DNA from: Sepiola atlantica
Lineage: Eukaryota > Mollusca > Cephalopoda > Sepiida > Sepiolidae
Reading direction: 5' to 3'
DNA: 64,000 nt
NCBI GenBank assembly: GCA_963556195.1
Contig: OY744525.1
Span: forward strand, 81,326,040 to 81,390,039
Part shown: one piece after another, positions 1 to 11,761 of the stretch
How the letters are laid out: every line of letters starts with the position of its first letter
Position numbering within the stretch: the stretch's first letter is position 1
Program-made: the position numbers and the translations under genes
Notes under the pieces: model-generated
What the model saw: only the letters and a program-made list of their open reading frames with translations
Databases searched by the model: none
What the model was told of the DNA's origin: nothing

Positions 1-600
1 AAAAAGACGAGGAGAAATTGGAATTGACACGATACAAACCACAGAAAAGAGGCAAAGTATTGAGAAAATACGAGTGTGTAGAAACTAGCCAAATGATATT
101 GACCAACTATGGATAAGTTGAAATAGAATAAGACACGGTCAATTAGAAATATAGTTAGAACATACTAAAACACACCCACGGGAAACTGAGATTGTCTGGG
201 TAGATATATAAGAAAATCTATATAATCTGACACCCCAAAAAACATGCGGTGGCACCAAAATCGTTTGGTACCACACAAAATGGTTGTCGAGGTTCTAAGA
301 GGATGTTAAGACTGAGGAATGATAGCACTGTTCAGACCTCCACTGGAAGGGCACGGAGAATATCGAAATCCCGAGGAGACTTATTGTAACTTAAATTTCA
401 TAAAAAGACATCAACCGTTTATCAGCAAGAATTCAATGGTAAATGGCTGTTGCGAAAACACAGTGATTAACAATAGTGAAAAAAAAAAGTGGAGAGTGCT
501 GTAAATATGAAGAGACTCATTGTCACTCAGATTCCAGGGGGTGATAAATGGTAATGACTCGCCTGAGAACTTCTCATCAGTAAGAAATGATACATACATA
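1..600. other. Intergenic, no gene seen
   Basis: Mixed-composition DNA without a convincing coding frame, RNA gene or repeat I recognise. Short frames of about 60 codons occur on both strands and look random. Confidence 0.5.
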
Positions 601-601
601 C

Positions 602-628
602 ACTCTCTCTCTCTCTCTCTCTCTCTCT
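602..628. repeat. (CT)n microsatellite
   Basis: An uninterrupted CT dinucleotide run of about 26 bases follows 'catacatacac'. Confidence 0.95.
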
Positions 629-976
629 TTGAGACTGGATTCTGACAAAGCTACAATGAGTCTAGCAAAAACTTCTTTAGAAATGTATGAAGAAAAGGAA
701 AAGGTTCTGATCATTGAAGCATTTCAGGCTGTCTGCTATTCATAAACCTTTTCCCCACCCCCACCGTTTGACACCTGAAAAGGGAGCAAAGTGCAGACAG
801 AGAAAGGGGCGGGGAGGAGAACGTTAACAACAGTTTATTATTATTCAGAGGATCTCCACAACACCCCCTTAGCAGCATTGTTATTGTTGAAAAAAAAATG
901 TGGTTGATATTTACAGTAAATCGACCCGTCCTCTCCGCTAGGTTAAGTATGACACAAGGCCTAGTTTGACGTAGGG

Positions 977-978
<2 letters not shown>

Positions 979-1009
<31 letters not shown>

Positions 1010-1014
1010 GGGGG
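979..1014. repeat. (GT)n microsatellite with poly-G end
   Basis: Fourteen GT units run straight into about eight G residues. Frames read through it (VCVCVCV) are artefacts of the repeat. Confidence 0.95.
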
Positions 1015-1524
1015 TACGTCCTTCGTGCGTGCCACGATAATGAACGAGAATCAAACGGTGGGCCAAGCTTCTTCAGCTCTCGCTCCCCATTCTTAGAGAT
1101 GCCTCGGGTATCATCAACCTGGTTCCTGGCCGTCGAGCTACGATTAGAGTGGTTGGTTCTGCTCGGTGCTCAGAGGCGGGGAACCCTTCCAGGTATTACC
1201 TTTTCGTTTCCAGGAGGAGGGTTTAGGGGTTATTCCCCCCCCCCTCCCTCCGTTAAGAGTATGTATTGTCGATCGCTTGAGGGGGCCTATCCCCGTTGGC
1301 AGTTAGTAAATCGAATAAGTTGGTGCTGATAAAATTGCTGCGGGTATTTGCTGGGAAAACGTCTCCCCACAAGGGCAGATACGACACACAGAATGTACAA
1401 GGTTGAGCTTGACGTAGAGGTTAGGTCTTTTACATACGGAGGACAAACAAAAATAAAGAGATGTTCCTTTGAGACTACTGGCCGGATCATAGTAGATTAT
1501 CTGTTCTGGTCGATCTCAAGGTCT

Positions 1525-1700
1525 GAGGCATTACTTCCTCCTTTGAGATGGGAGGAGGGATGCCGATCGCCTGAGGCGGCTTCACCGGGGCATACCAACG
1601 AGGTTAGATTATGGAAAAAATTTTCACTCATTCAGAATATACCCTTGGCGGGATATATTCTTCACTATAAACTGACCTTGTGTCTAACTTTTTCGTAGTC
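1525..1700 (+). repeat. Possible very old SINE copy
   Basis: The words 'cgcctgaggcggc', 'accggggcat' and 'gaccttgtgtc' occur in the same order and roughly the spacing found in the U2-headed SINE body elsewhere in the window (compare 12650-12770). The rest is too diverged to align by eye. Chance resemblance is possible. Confidence 0.3.
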
Positions 1701-1815
1701 GGGGCAGGAAAAAAACTTAGCTTCTTATATGGAGGGGGGTCGGAAAGACTTGAAAGGCTGTGATGATAATAATATTGTAGATATAATTTATTTACTCCCC
1801 GCGAGAGCAAGTACG

Positions 1816-2480
1816 ACCATAATACCTAGTTTAAGTGAAGCAAATGACTCCTAGTGCATATCACACCAAGAGGACAGTGACCAAAAAATAAAATAACACA
1901 AGCAAGCTTCCCACTTTTATAATTAATTGTTGCTGCAGATTATAATTTATTTTAAATTTAAAAAAATTTTCAACTCCTATATATAAATAGATATAAATAA
2001 AGACAAAATGATTGAATCTTTAATATTAATCTTGTTTTTTTTATATTCTGTATTTTGTCCTGTTTTTTTTTACATAAATAATAAACACGAAAATCACATA
2101 AAAATATCCACTTTTCATATATTAAAAAGAACAGAAAAAGAGGTAATTTAAATAATAATTGTTGTTTTTTAGGTTACACAATAAAACTGTTTTTTAACGG
2201 TATTATGGATTGAAAATCTATAAATAAATAACAAATTGTTATCAAACTTTAAAAGTAAATAAACACAAAAAAATGATTTTTCTTGTTTTTTTTTTAAATG
2301 TTTGCTGTAAATTAATCACGCGGTTTGTATGAGACAAAAAGTTTAATAAACAAAACTAAGTCGATCTATTATTTAATAACTTTTACTAAAAGTGAAACCA
2401 GTAAAACAAGTAATTTCTAGTATTAAAATTAACCCAAGAATTTTTTTTTATTATTAAAATTAATTTCATTGATAGCTCTA
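1816..2480. other. AT-rich intergenic DNA
   Basis: Over 80% A/T with homopolymer A and T runs. I see no gene or RNA motif here. Confidence 0.6.
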
Positions 2481-2870
2481 CCAACTCGGCGTTGCCCGGG
2501 TGTCTTTTTACTTTTATTTTGTTTTGCTTATTTTTAAATTAGGATTTTAAAATTTTAATTTAATTAGTAACGTATCACTGGTCATTAAATTATTAATTGA
2601 ATCAAATTGTTAATTGTTGTTAAGGCAATGTTGTTTTAATCTCTATTTATAAGATTAATAAATAGCTTCTCAAACTTTCAATACATGAATTTTAAAGCCA
2701 GAAATGACTTTCTATTCGACAGTTTAAATGCTTCCAAATTCCTTTCTAATTTCGAAGAATCACGAAGTAATCATTCTTTTTTTCAACTCTTAACAAAAGA
2801 TTAAAATGGATGAAACCGAAATGCATTGTGGTGGATTTAATTTCGTAATTAAATATATTTTTAAATATGA
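2481..2870 (+). repeat. Dispersed repeat R3 (CCCGG-core family)
   Basis: Begins near 'gcgttgcccgggtgtcttt', closely matching 'cttgcccggtagtcttt' at 30203. Its distal part, with 'ccgaaatgcattgtggtgg' near 2816, reappears inverted near 49450-49480 ('gaatgcatttcggtttc'). The segment 'attaattgaatcaaattgtt' also recurs at 30785-30840. No coding capacity is visible, so the parent element is unknown. Confidence 0.6.
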
Positions 2871-3835
2871 TTTTTTTTAAAGTTCCTTTTAGTACCTTAC
2901 GCTATTGTATGTTTTATTTCAATGAATATTCGATTAATAGTGAATAATAATTCAAAGTTACGTTGACGCGAGAAACAGCCACACGGGAAGTGTTCACGCA
3001 ATTGTATTTAAATACAGAGATAGTAATAAAAAAAACTATAACAGAAAAGGCGGGTTTTGAAAAACAAATAAGGGGTCATTTTTGCCAAGTGTGTTTTTTT
3101 TTTGCGGACAATTTTTTCCCTCCCCCTCCAATCTGAACATTGTTTTAAATATGATTTATAATTAGTATTTTCAACAGGGATAGAAACAATAAAATTGAGA
3201 CTTTTTATACATCGAAAGAAAATTTTGGCAATAATTTTTTTAATTTTTAAATAAACCACAATAATCGCTTTGATCAAGTATTAAAGTACATTGTGAACAA
3301 ATATAAAATTTAATTTATGTCTGTTTTTTTGTCAATTCAATCTTTTGACATATATATTTTTAAAAAATGCTACATCTTTTAATTATTTAAAAAATAGTAA
3401 ATTAAAAAATAAGATCAAAAATAAATTATTTTCAAAATAATTTTTTTCTTTTATGTCTTTAATTTAAATTATTCGATTTTTTTTTTAAATTCTAAAAGAA
3501 TATTGTACGGTCAGCTGATATGTTCATGTATTATAAAAATGAAATAACTTTCATAAATTATTTATAGAAATTAAATCATTTAATTAAATATATTTTGATA
3601 AATCGAATTAATTGTATTCTTTTGTAATAATATTTATAATAGTTTTTAAATAATCGAAGACCACAGACGCGCAATCTTTAAATGGTCAAATTTTCTGTCC
3701 AGTTTTAGATTTAAAAAAAAAAAGATAACATTTGTAGCGATTTTTAAGAATGTTTTATGAAATAAAAATTAACATAAATATAATTAAATCAAACAAAAAA
3801 AAGTTATTTTAGTTTAAATATTATTGTAGATTTGA
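2871..3835. other. AT-rich intergenic DNA
   Basis: Long T and A tracts dominate. No coding frame or repeat family is recognised; an 89-codon minus-strand frame at 3008-3277 is low-complexity lysine/isoleucine and not credible. Confidence 0.6.
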
Positions 3836-5195
3836 TTTCTTTTCTTCCAAAGTCTCATTTCATTTTATAGAGAAAGCTGGAAGTGCGTGTTTGTTAATAT
3901 ATAAAAGAAAGGAAATTAGAAGAAAAAGGAAAAATAGATTTAAAAAAAAAAAAAAAGGAAAATTATTGGCGATTTTTCGGAGTTGTTTTTCTTCTTCTTT
4001 TTAGCCAGTTTTCGATGCTTATAACTAGATCAACTGTTTTTCATTAATAATTACGATCTGTGATCAAACGTTTGAAACGAGAGAAAGAATGAATAGTTAT
4101 AATAATAGTAGTAATGATTATTTCTTCCTTTTTGTCCGGGTCCTTCTGCGAAGGTAAGGACTAAAGAAGGTTTGGCACAAAAGATTATTTCTAATTTTAA
4201 GAATTTAAGAAAGGAAAACGGAAACTTATTACAATAATAATACACAAACACGCGCGCGTGCATACGTATATAAGTAAAAATAAACTCGTCTAAATATGTA
4301 TATGAGGTTTGAAAAGCAAAATAAAAAGCAAACGAAAAAAGAAAAAGAGGAAAGATGGGGATGAAGGTATATAAGAAAACAATTATTTACCTACCAAGAA
4401 AAAAGAGAAGCGAAATGCCAGGGTCGTTTTTTTTTTAAGAAAAGAAAGAAGTAATGAAAAGAGAGAGAGAGAAAGATAAATAATCTATTTGACTCCATTT
4501 AAAAAATAAAGGGTTTTTTTCTTCTTTTTTTCCATTCTTAGTTTCTATGCCGTGAAGAAACCAGAAATAGAAAAACAACAACAATAATAATAATAATAAT
4601 AATAGCAACGATAATATCCCCTTTTTCCTTAGAGATCGCGAAGAAGAGGAAGAAGATAAAATAAAACCCAGTCACTCTCTCTCTCTCTCTTTTCTCTCCT
4701 CTAGGTTATTTCTTGATATTATTCTCGCGCTAAAAAAGAAAGGATGGTCGGTAATGTTAAGGCCTTCTTCTTTTTTTCCTTTCCTTTTCCAATCCAGCAA
4801 GTTGAGACGAAAAGAGAGAAAATGTCGGTTAATAATAATAACGCTAATGATAATAATTAAAAAAATAAAAGAAAAAAAGATGAAAAGAAGTAGAAAAGAA
4901 AGAAACCACAGACCTCTTTTTCGGTTGGCAGTGCCTTTTTTCTTCTTCCTCTATACGCCTTTTCCTTTCTCTTTCTATTGTTGTCGGAGGATTGAGAAAA
5001 AAGAAGAGGAAGACAGAGAGAGGAAGAAAGAAAGGGAGAGAAAAGGAATGATTCTTCTACGCCTTCTTTTTCCTTTCTCTTTCCTCTAAAACAGGAAGTG
5101 GCAGCAGCAGCAGTCGGCAAATTCAAAAGCGAGCCTAAAAGAAAGGAAAAAAAAAGAAGAGATGAAAGCAGCAAAGGGAGATAATTTGACAAACC
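3836..5195. repeat. Low-complexity purine/pyrimidine tract region
   Basis: About 1.3 kb of alternating A/G-rich and T/C-rich runs that switch strand several times, including (CT)n at 4675-4690, 'aataataataataataat' near 4584 and 'gaagaagaggaagaagat' near 4639. Two 111-codon frames here, 4754-5089 (+) and 4857-5192 (-), consist of Lys/Arg/Glu or Phe/Leu/Ser strings and are compositional artefacts. Confidence 0.7.
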
Positions 5196-5234
5196 TCAAA
5201 CCTTTCTTTTCAATTCATACATCTACTTTGCAAT

Positions 5235-5875
5235 GTATCAAATAAAATTGCTTTGATTCTGAATACTGTCTGCCGAATTTGCGAAAGCCACACGTAGAAT
5301 ATTAAACATAGAATTAAACAAATAAACATATAGAATACAAGCAGAATACCCGTCCCAGAACGTGAAAATTAATTCCCAGAACAGATTTGCACCATTTTAC
5401 GTACAAAGATTAAAATCAACATATAATGCTACTAAACCTTATGTCTAGAATCCTTATTTCAATTGTGATCGAAATTCATTACATGATTTTCATTATAGAA
5501 AATGTCTAAGATTTAAAGCTTAAGGGGGCTTAAGAAGAAATTGAAATTCAAGAAATCTTGCTTAATTGGTGTCTTAATGACGATGAATCAAATTCAATGC
5601 AAATCTGAAATATTTTAATTTTCAAATAAGAGATTGTGGCCATATTATGCACCCTAAAACCCCTTTAAAACACTCTAAAGTAACTGAAATTTGGGGAATA
5701 TTTATTAATTGATGTCTAATAACTATTGTTCAAATTTCAGAAAAATCTGTGTGATCTAAATTTTCAGGAAGAGCTCTCTGCCTCATTTGCATGAAACTAA
5801 ATATAGCCCACATTACCACTAACAGCTGTATTCCAAAATTCATCATGATTAGTTAATTAGTTTAGGAGTGAATAA
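5235..5875 (+). repeat. Dispersed repeat R1, copy 1
   Basis: Matches 13985-14545 in opposite orientation over most of its length. Shared words include 'aatttggggaatatttatta' (inverse near 14186), 'ggccatattatgcaccc' and 'accttatgtctagaatcc'. No open frame is seen. It abuts the LINE 3' end at 5876, so it may belong to that element or be an older host repeat. Confidence 0.65.
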
Positions 5876-6175
5876 TGTATATACAAATATACTTCCTCCA
5901 CAACGTAAACACCCCCGATCAACCCGTCAAGCAGCAAAACGACACCCATTCACTGAAGAGGTCCCCAGATGCCGGAAGGCTTTCTACTCTAGTTGCTTTT
6001 TTCCTCAAACCCTTTGCTTTTGGAATTACCTCCCTGCTAAGTGTTTCTCTGACTGTATCAACATGCAGAAATTCAAATCTAATGTGAACAAGCATCTCGC
6101 TGCACAACTCCCCACTTAGGATGCCCGATGGATCTTGCCTATAATTCACAGTAGCCTCTTAGGTCTCAGTAACAG
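5876..6175 (+). mobile_element. CR1/Jockey-like LINE, 3' end fragment
   Basis: A frame at 5868-6119 encodes the end of a reverse-transcriptase polyprotein with the motifs PFTEEVPRCRKAFYS, LCFWNYLPA and KFKSNVNKHLAAQLPT. The same ending is found at 26950-27234, 34150-34400 and 44870-45130, which defines one family. The copy is truncated at the 5' side and ends after the stop with 'ttaggatg'. Non-autonomous relic. Confidence 0.8.
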
Positions 6176-6384
6176 TGTGCATTGCTTGAGGGGAATAGAA
6201 TTTAAATTATATATATATATAGTGAATCCTGTACATACAAATATACAAACATATACACATACTTAACTTTACATGTAGAGATTCAACAAAGAATACTGTG
6301 CAGACATTATTTGAATGAATAAATATAAAGTTTTAGTAAGTAAAAAAAACTATATGTAAGCTGAATATTTAATTTGTATTCTTT

Positions 6385-7450
6385 AGATTATAAAAACATT
6401 CACTCGGTTGCATGTTTAGTGGGTTGCATATTTCCGGTGCATGCGAATGGCAGACTTGCTACGGGTGAGAGATGTTCGGACAAGAGAAAGAGGTAGGCTC
6501 ACAGAAGAAATTTAAAATATCACTGATTGTGGGTTAGGCCACAGAGAGAATTTTTATTTTTAAATAAAATAGGTGCATCATTAAACTGGGAATCATGCCG
6601 AGACCAACCTACTTGAAAAAAGTAATGTTCCTAGATGGGCTCCAGATAAGCCCTTTTGAGTGGACACTGGCTGGTCACTATCTCTAGTTCATATCCTGTG
6701 TGGTCGATTTCAGGGTGGTCGAATTGGGATGGGCTGACCAGCTAAGAGTGACTGAGAGGGGTACTGCACATCTGGGATTTCCAGTCGAAAGTGCTTATAT
6801 TCCAGCCTATGGTCAGGGGAGCAGTAGTGAGAGCTGGCCTTCTAGTCGGGAGGCAGTCAGTTACAGTTGGACGTCTCAGAGTCAGTTGATTTTCGTTGGC
6901 CCTTGCAGACAGAATGTCTGTTTGTGTCGGGTTGGACTTATGTTTATTTACTCCTCGCGGAGTTAGGCACAAGGCCAGTTTTATCTTACTCCCACAAGTA
7001 AGATGTGACCCAAGATCGGGTCGATTAAGTGGGGTTAAAAGCCAGCGCTCGAGAGGTGAGCACTCTGGCCATTTAAAAATTGCCTGGGCAGCCCCGTCGG
7101 CATTCCCCGGTAGGGGCGCCTCAGACAGTAAGCAATAAACTTACTCCTCCCCAAAGAGGGGAGGCGAAGCCTGGGAGGGTGGACCTCCTAGAACTGCACA
7201 GGACAGGCGTGCAGTATCCATCGGAACAGATACTACACTTTGATCTTAGCCAAAAGGCCGGGTTGGACTTATGTTTTGAGTTGGCAAAGGTCTTTCAGCT
7301 GCAACTCTTTTGTTCAGAGAACAAGTACCATTTGTAACCTCCAAAAAAAAACAAAATAAAACTCTGTTAATTATTTTTAAACTGGAGTTGTGGTTTTGCT
7401 TGGACGGAGAGTTCCTTTGTTGCAGCACTGACTGAATCGAACAACAACTT
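6385..7450 (+). mobile_element. LTR-like repeat D, copy 1, split by a SINE
   Basis: Matches 54345-55010 through words such as 'gtgcatgcgaatggcagac', 'gataagcccttttgagtgg' and a distal 'gttgtggttttgcttgg'. The distal end carries the polyadenylation-like AATAAA at 7344-7351, as expected for the R region of an LTR. No coding frame is present, so a solo LTR or another non-coding element fits. A U2-headed SINE is inserted at 6946-7258. Confidence 0.6.
6946..7258 (-). mobile_element. U2-headed SINE, body A, with target-site duplication
   Basis: The 5' head (7224-7258, minus strand) reads GGCCTTTTGGCTAAGATC followed by AAAGTGTAGTATCTGTTC, matching nucleotides about 11-46 of U2 snRNA. A body of about 270 bases follows, with 'ggtccaccctcccaggctt' and 'ggggcgcct'-type words read on the minus strand, ending in GAGTAAATA. 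The flanks carry an exact 17-18 bp direct repeat, CGGGTTGGACTTATGTTT, at 6928-6945 and 7259-7276, so both ends are defined. No A/B boxes are obvious, consistent with a head from an snRNA gene rather than a tRNA. Confidence 0.85.
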
Positions 7451-7556
7451 TGGACCGGCACAGCAAGCGGGATGATTAGGGCCTGTGATAGGCTTCTGCA
7501 TAAGTATATCTAATGAAATTATTTTATCTTTCTGAATTCTTGAGATAGGGATTGAT

Positions 7557-7865
7557 GTTATTTACTTCCTTCCTACCGCAGGAAGATGTGGCACAAGGTC
7601 GGGAAGGTGAGAGATAGGAACAGTCAGCAAACCAGAATGGTGATGCACTCTGGACCCACAAAAATAACCTGAGCAGCCCCGTTGGCATTTTTAGTAGGGA
7701 TGCCTCAGGCGGTTAGTAACAAACCAATCCTTTCTCAAAGAGAGAAGGTAAAGCCTGGGAGAATGAACCTCCTAGGACTGAACAGAACCATACTTCACCC
7801 CGACAGAGAAGGGCCTGCTGATGATAGACCAGTTCACCTACTGCCAGACTGATTGTCGAGGACGT
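7557..7865 (-). mobile_element. SINE body A, long form without U2 head
   Basis: Shares the body of the preceding SINE: 'ccgcaggaagatgtggcaca', 'gagcagccccgttggcat', 'gaaggtaaagcctggga'. Where the U2 head would be, it continues into a different segment ending 'gactgattgtcgaggacg'. The same extension is found at 28130-28235 and 59150-59245, so the extension belongs to a real subfamily. Confidence 0.75.
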
Positions 7866-7959
7866 ATTCTCATTTTAGTTGTTATATTCTGACAGCTGAA
7901 GGTTCAATCCTTATTACAGCCTCCCCCACCCCCAAAAAGTCATAAAATTAGCACTTCTA

Positions 7960-8175
7960 TACGATCATGGCTGACAGAATAAGAACAATCTTGCCCCCGT
8001 GGGTTAGATAAAGGGTTCGGTTCAAAATCTTGTATAGGTTCGCGAGTTTGACATAAAGATTCCTAAGTTCGAAAAGATGCACGTGAAGAAGATTGATGGT
8101 TACATCGAATAAAATGTTGTGAATATAAAAAAGAAAATGAGAATAATAGTCCGAATAATCCAAATAATCCAAAAT
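7960..8175 (+). repeat. Dispersed repeat H, copy 1
   Basis: Contains 'gatcatggctgacagaata', 'cacgtgaagaag', 'tggttacatcg' and 'ccaaataatccaaa' in the same order as 45500-45705. The related copies at 25300-25440 and 43240-43420 preserve a CTGAAGA-like element followed by GAAACG-like bases. See the finding on a possible hammerhead ribozyme ancestry. Confidence 0.6.
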
Positions 8176-9016
8176 TATTTGATTCTTTTACCAAACTTAT
8201 GTTTGCCGAATTTATAAGAACGTGTACCTGGGAAATATTCAAGATAGCTAAAAAAACATATAAAATAATTTAATATAAACTGTATTCTAGAAAAATGGCC
8301 TTATGATTCAATCACATCACCTACATTTTTTGAATTTATAAAATAAAATTACTTTAATATAGTTCAGAAAATCATCGTCATCATTATATTCATTTTACAT
8401 GCTGCCATGTGTGGACGGCTTTTAGAAATTGACTTCTAAACTAACCGGTCTCTGGCCAGGTCTATATCTCAAGTCAAATTTTATCACTTTCTCTCATGTT
8501 TTCTTTGCCCCACCCCCCTCCCCCGTGAAATGAATCTGCTACCTCAACTGTTCTACATCTACTAACCCAAGAACTATCATCCATTCTTTTCAATGTGGCC
8601 ATACCATCAAAGTCTCAGATCTAAGCCTGTCTGTAAGACTCATATTACACATCTATCATATTATTTCTTTCCATGCAGAGCATGTTCTAAACATTCACTG
8701 GCCAGGTTTCACTTCCATGCATCACCACACTGCAGAAGTGAAACCTATCTAACAGATTCAAAAATAAAACAAAAAATATCTTTGAGACTGTTTTGATCAA
8801 ACAAAAATACTTCAGATTTCAATTACATTGCCTACACTTTGTCTTAAATTGATGCCATTCAAATTACATTAAAATTTAAAATACATCAAAATTTAAATTA
8901 CATTTACTGAATTTATAAAGACAGGTACTTAGAAAAAATGGAATATTATTGTTGTGTTAAGAACACTTTCAACAGTACGGCAAGTTTTAATAATCTTCTA
9001 TTATATAAAGGGCTGT
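8176..9016. repeat. AT-rich DNA with short recurring units
   Basis: Fragments such as 'aaataaaattactttaat' (8341) recur at 5240, 9583 and 13046, often followed by 'cgaattt'. They suggest a degraded AT-rich dispersed repeat. No gene is seen. Confidence 0.4.
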
Positions 9017-9071
9017 TGTATGTATGTATGTATGTATGTATGTATGTATGTATGTATGTATGTATGTATGT
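9017..9071. repeat. (TATG)n microsatellite
   Basis: About thirteen perfect tetranucleotide units. Translated frames through it are simple YVCM strings. Confidence 0.95.
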
Positions 9072-9609
9072 CCGGCTAAAACTAAAAAACGACAAAACAA
9101 ATACCCACAAAGTTAGTATTTTCTTGATCGTCATAGCCCCGGATGAATAATATCTACAATTTAGAAAAGATTATTCATTCTTTGACCCTAAACTGGCACA
9201 AATTTCTTTAAAAGAGAGGGGGGGTTGTTTTCCAGCCACAAACTAAAGAGAGGTAGCTCTGATTTTTTTTAAAGGAGTTAATTCCCTTACGCTGACTTAT
9301 TCCTTGAAGAAATCTATATAAGGGAGGGTTGTCTGTATGTGTATGTCCAGGGAGAGGAATGGGCCGTGGAGCCCTGCTAGTTAAATATAAAAGTAAATTG
9401 AATCTCGATGAACTTGTTTATAGTAGCTTTACAGATCCACATTGAGATCAACTTTACTTTATAATAACTCAGAAAATACCTTACATAGATATGAAGTTTA
9501 AGTTAAATTACTTCATTTAAGTAACCCCCCCCCCCCCCATCTTAATTACATCGCTTACATCTTGTTTATATTTATAGAATTAAAATTACTTTAATTCTAA
9601 ATACTTTAT

Positions 9610-10000
9610 CGAATTTTTGGGCTGTCCATGGAAATTACTATATGCTGATGACTTAGTTATCATTGCCGAATCCTTAGAACAGTTAAAGAACAAACTGGAA
9701 ATATGGAAAAACGGTCTGGAGGTCAAGGGTTTGAAGGTGAACTTGTCAAAAACCAAATTGATGGTGTATGGCTCTGGTCTACAATGTCTAAATGACTCTG
9801 GTCGGTATCCATGTTCTGTGTGCCAGAAGGGTGTTAGAAGTAATGCAATACAGTGTAACCTATGCCTACTGTAGGTTCACAAAAAGTGTAGTTATCTGAA
9901 GGTTAAGTTAGCCCCAAACCCCAACTTCAAGTGTATGAGATGCATAGGACAGGCGCATCCTATTGACATGAACATGAAAGAGATCGAACCCTATATGACA
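9610..10000 (+). mobile_element. RTE-like LINE fragment (RT catalytic end and Cys-rich motif)
   Basis: The frame at 9617-9874 encodes the RT active-site segment LLYADDLVIIAES and then KVNLSKTKLMVYGS, which is the usual RT palm/thumb order. It is followed by a Cys-rich motif, CSVCQKGVRSNAIQCNLC. The 'YADD' box is intact, but the frame breaks shortly after. Same family as 31600-33600 and 51975-52670. Confidence 0.8.
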
Positions 10001-10179
10001 ATACCCTAGAGATAGTAGACTCTTTCTGTCATATGCTGAGTGCGGGGGTTGGATGTGAACTTCACAAGAGTGAGGGCAGCTTGGGCAAAATTTTGTGAGT
10101 GTTGCCTCTGATAACATCACGTGCTGTCCCTCTCTACATCCGGGGTTAGTTGTATAGCAGCTGTGTCAGGAGCGTCATG

Positions 10180-10597
10180 ATATATTGCAGTGAATGTTCG
10201 CCCTCGCCAGCTCTCTCTTGCCTGCCTGCAGCGCAATGACAGATCCATGATCAGACGGATCTGCAATGTGAAATCTGACCAAACCTAACACATCAGATCA
10301 GGGAACTTGTTGAAAGGACTACACTTGCCCAGCATGAAGGTTATCCTAAGAATGAATCGATTATGCTGGTATGATCATGTGGAACGTTCATCCTCCTGGA
10401 TAAACCGTTGCAAAAGCATGAATGTCATAAATCGCAGGAAGGTTGACCGGCCAAGGAAAAGTTGAAAGCAAGTGATTGGACAAGATCGCACAGAGTAGAA
10501 TTTGGAGACTGTTAAACCTTGAGAAATGGAGAGTAAGCATGCGTAATGTCAGAAAATGTCTGATCCCTGAACAAGGGAAAAGTGACATTAAATGAAT
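10180..10597 (+). mobile_element. RTE-like LINE, 3' terminal region
   Basis: Broken frames give RWYGHVERS-, RRKVDRPRKSWKQVI- and DP-like words typical of the C-terminus of RTE-type polyproteins. The piece lies 3' of the fragment at 9610-10000 on the same strand and runs into a GAA microsatellite, a common 3' tail context for such elements. Confidence 0.65.
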
Positions 10598-10653
10598 AGA
10601 AGAAGAAGAAGAAGAAGAAGAAGAAGAAGAAGAAGAAGAAGAAGAAGAAGAAG
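10598..10653. repeat. (AGA)n microsatellite
   Basis: About eighteen perfect trinucleotide units directly after the LINE 3' region, so it may have grown from that element's simple 3' tail. Confidence 0.95.
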
Positions 10654-11760
10654 GTACCTGGGGATTATAGAATTTAGCTTCTTAAAATATGTAAACCTAG
10701 TATACACCCTCCTTCGAAGATGACAGGAAAAAAATTATGCATTGTCAGTGTGTTGTATTTCTGCTGTGCTTAAAAGAATAGTGACAAACATTGATATATA
10801 AAACTTCTGATTAGTTTATATAATGATTTGAGACACCCACACGTTTTCCTGTAAACGCCCATTCTCGGATTTCACCTTCACTATACAAGGAACCTACACC
10901 CTTATTAAGTTTAGGTAGCAACGTCTGCAGGTAACATTTATGGATAACTTTTGCAGGTGGTTTTGAATCAATCAACAAATATTTTATTTCCGAAGAGTTG
11001 TGTTTCCGTATCAATCAGCTGGCTTTTGTTTCATCCAGCCAGGTGCGTGTTTATGTCAAGTACGTTTCATTCCTGCCAGGTGGCATTTCCGGTACACCTG
11101 ACCTAATATTCAACAATTGTTTGCACTCGCTATTTATCTATCTAAGTAAATATCTATATTACTAAAATATTCATATAAAATCATAGAATTACGTCAGTAA
11201 CTTAATTTTTCATATATGAATTATTATTATCATTTCTGATGACCTAAAGAAAGAAAAAAAAAACCCTGTTTACATTTTATTATCGAGTGAAAGATTTCTT
11301 TCTATATTCATTTCAGGCAGGGGGATAAGTCTGGGGTGGGGGGTGGGGGTTGACTTGCAACTTTAGTAGTTTCATCTAGGGGCTAGAAAAAAGCATGTGT
11401 TTTATTCGCTAACTTCTACATGACAGGATGAAAGTATATATATATACACACACAAATAAATGCACATTGTTTTTTTATTATAGAGTGGAGGATAGTTTTA
11501 AAAAATAACTTTATTCAAGCAAAAAATTGTTGTATTTCAATTATATCACCTACATATTTTAAATTTATGAAAAAAAGTCTAAATACTGTCTAACGAATTT
11601 ATGAAACATACACATAGTATATTAAACAACATATAGAATTAAACAAACATAAATATAGAATATTAAACAAAGAATATTGGGCAGGCATTATCTAGAATAG
11701 ATATAAATTTTTAAACAGTCAAAAACTGTATACAAGCAAAATCTTCTAACATTTCGTTTA
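10654..11760. other. Intergenic, no gene seen
   Basis: No credible frame. The segment 11200-11460 ('atttctgatgacctaaagaa', 'gaaaaaagcatgtgtttta') recurs at 42880-43145, marking another dispersed repeat family of about 250 bases. Confidence 0.5.
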
Positions 11761-11761
11761 C

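Noticed and set aside
4754..5192. Two overlapping 111-codon frames, Lys/Arg/Glu-rich (+) and Leu/Phe/Ser-rich (-)
   Set aside because: Both are produced by purine/pyrimidine tracts; no complex sequence.
7224..7258. Functional U2 snRNA gene
   Set aside because: Only the first 35-46 nucleotides of U2 are present at each site; the Sm site and 3' stems are missing and a SINE body follows.
10598..10653. CRISPR or other structured array
   Set aside because: Plain trinucleotide microsatellite; no repeat-spacer organisation anywhere in the window.
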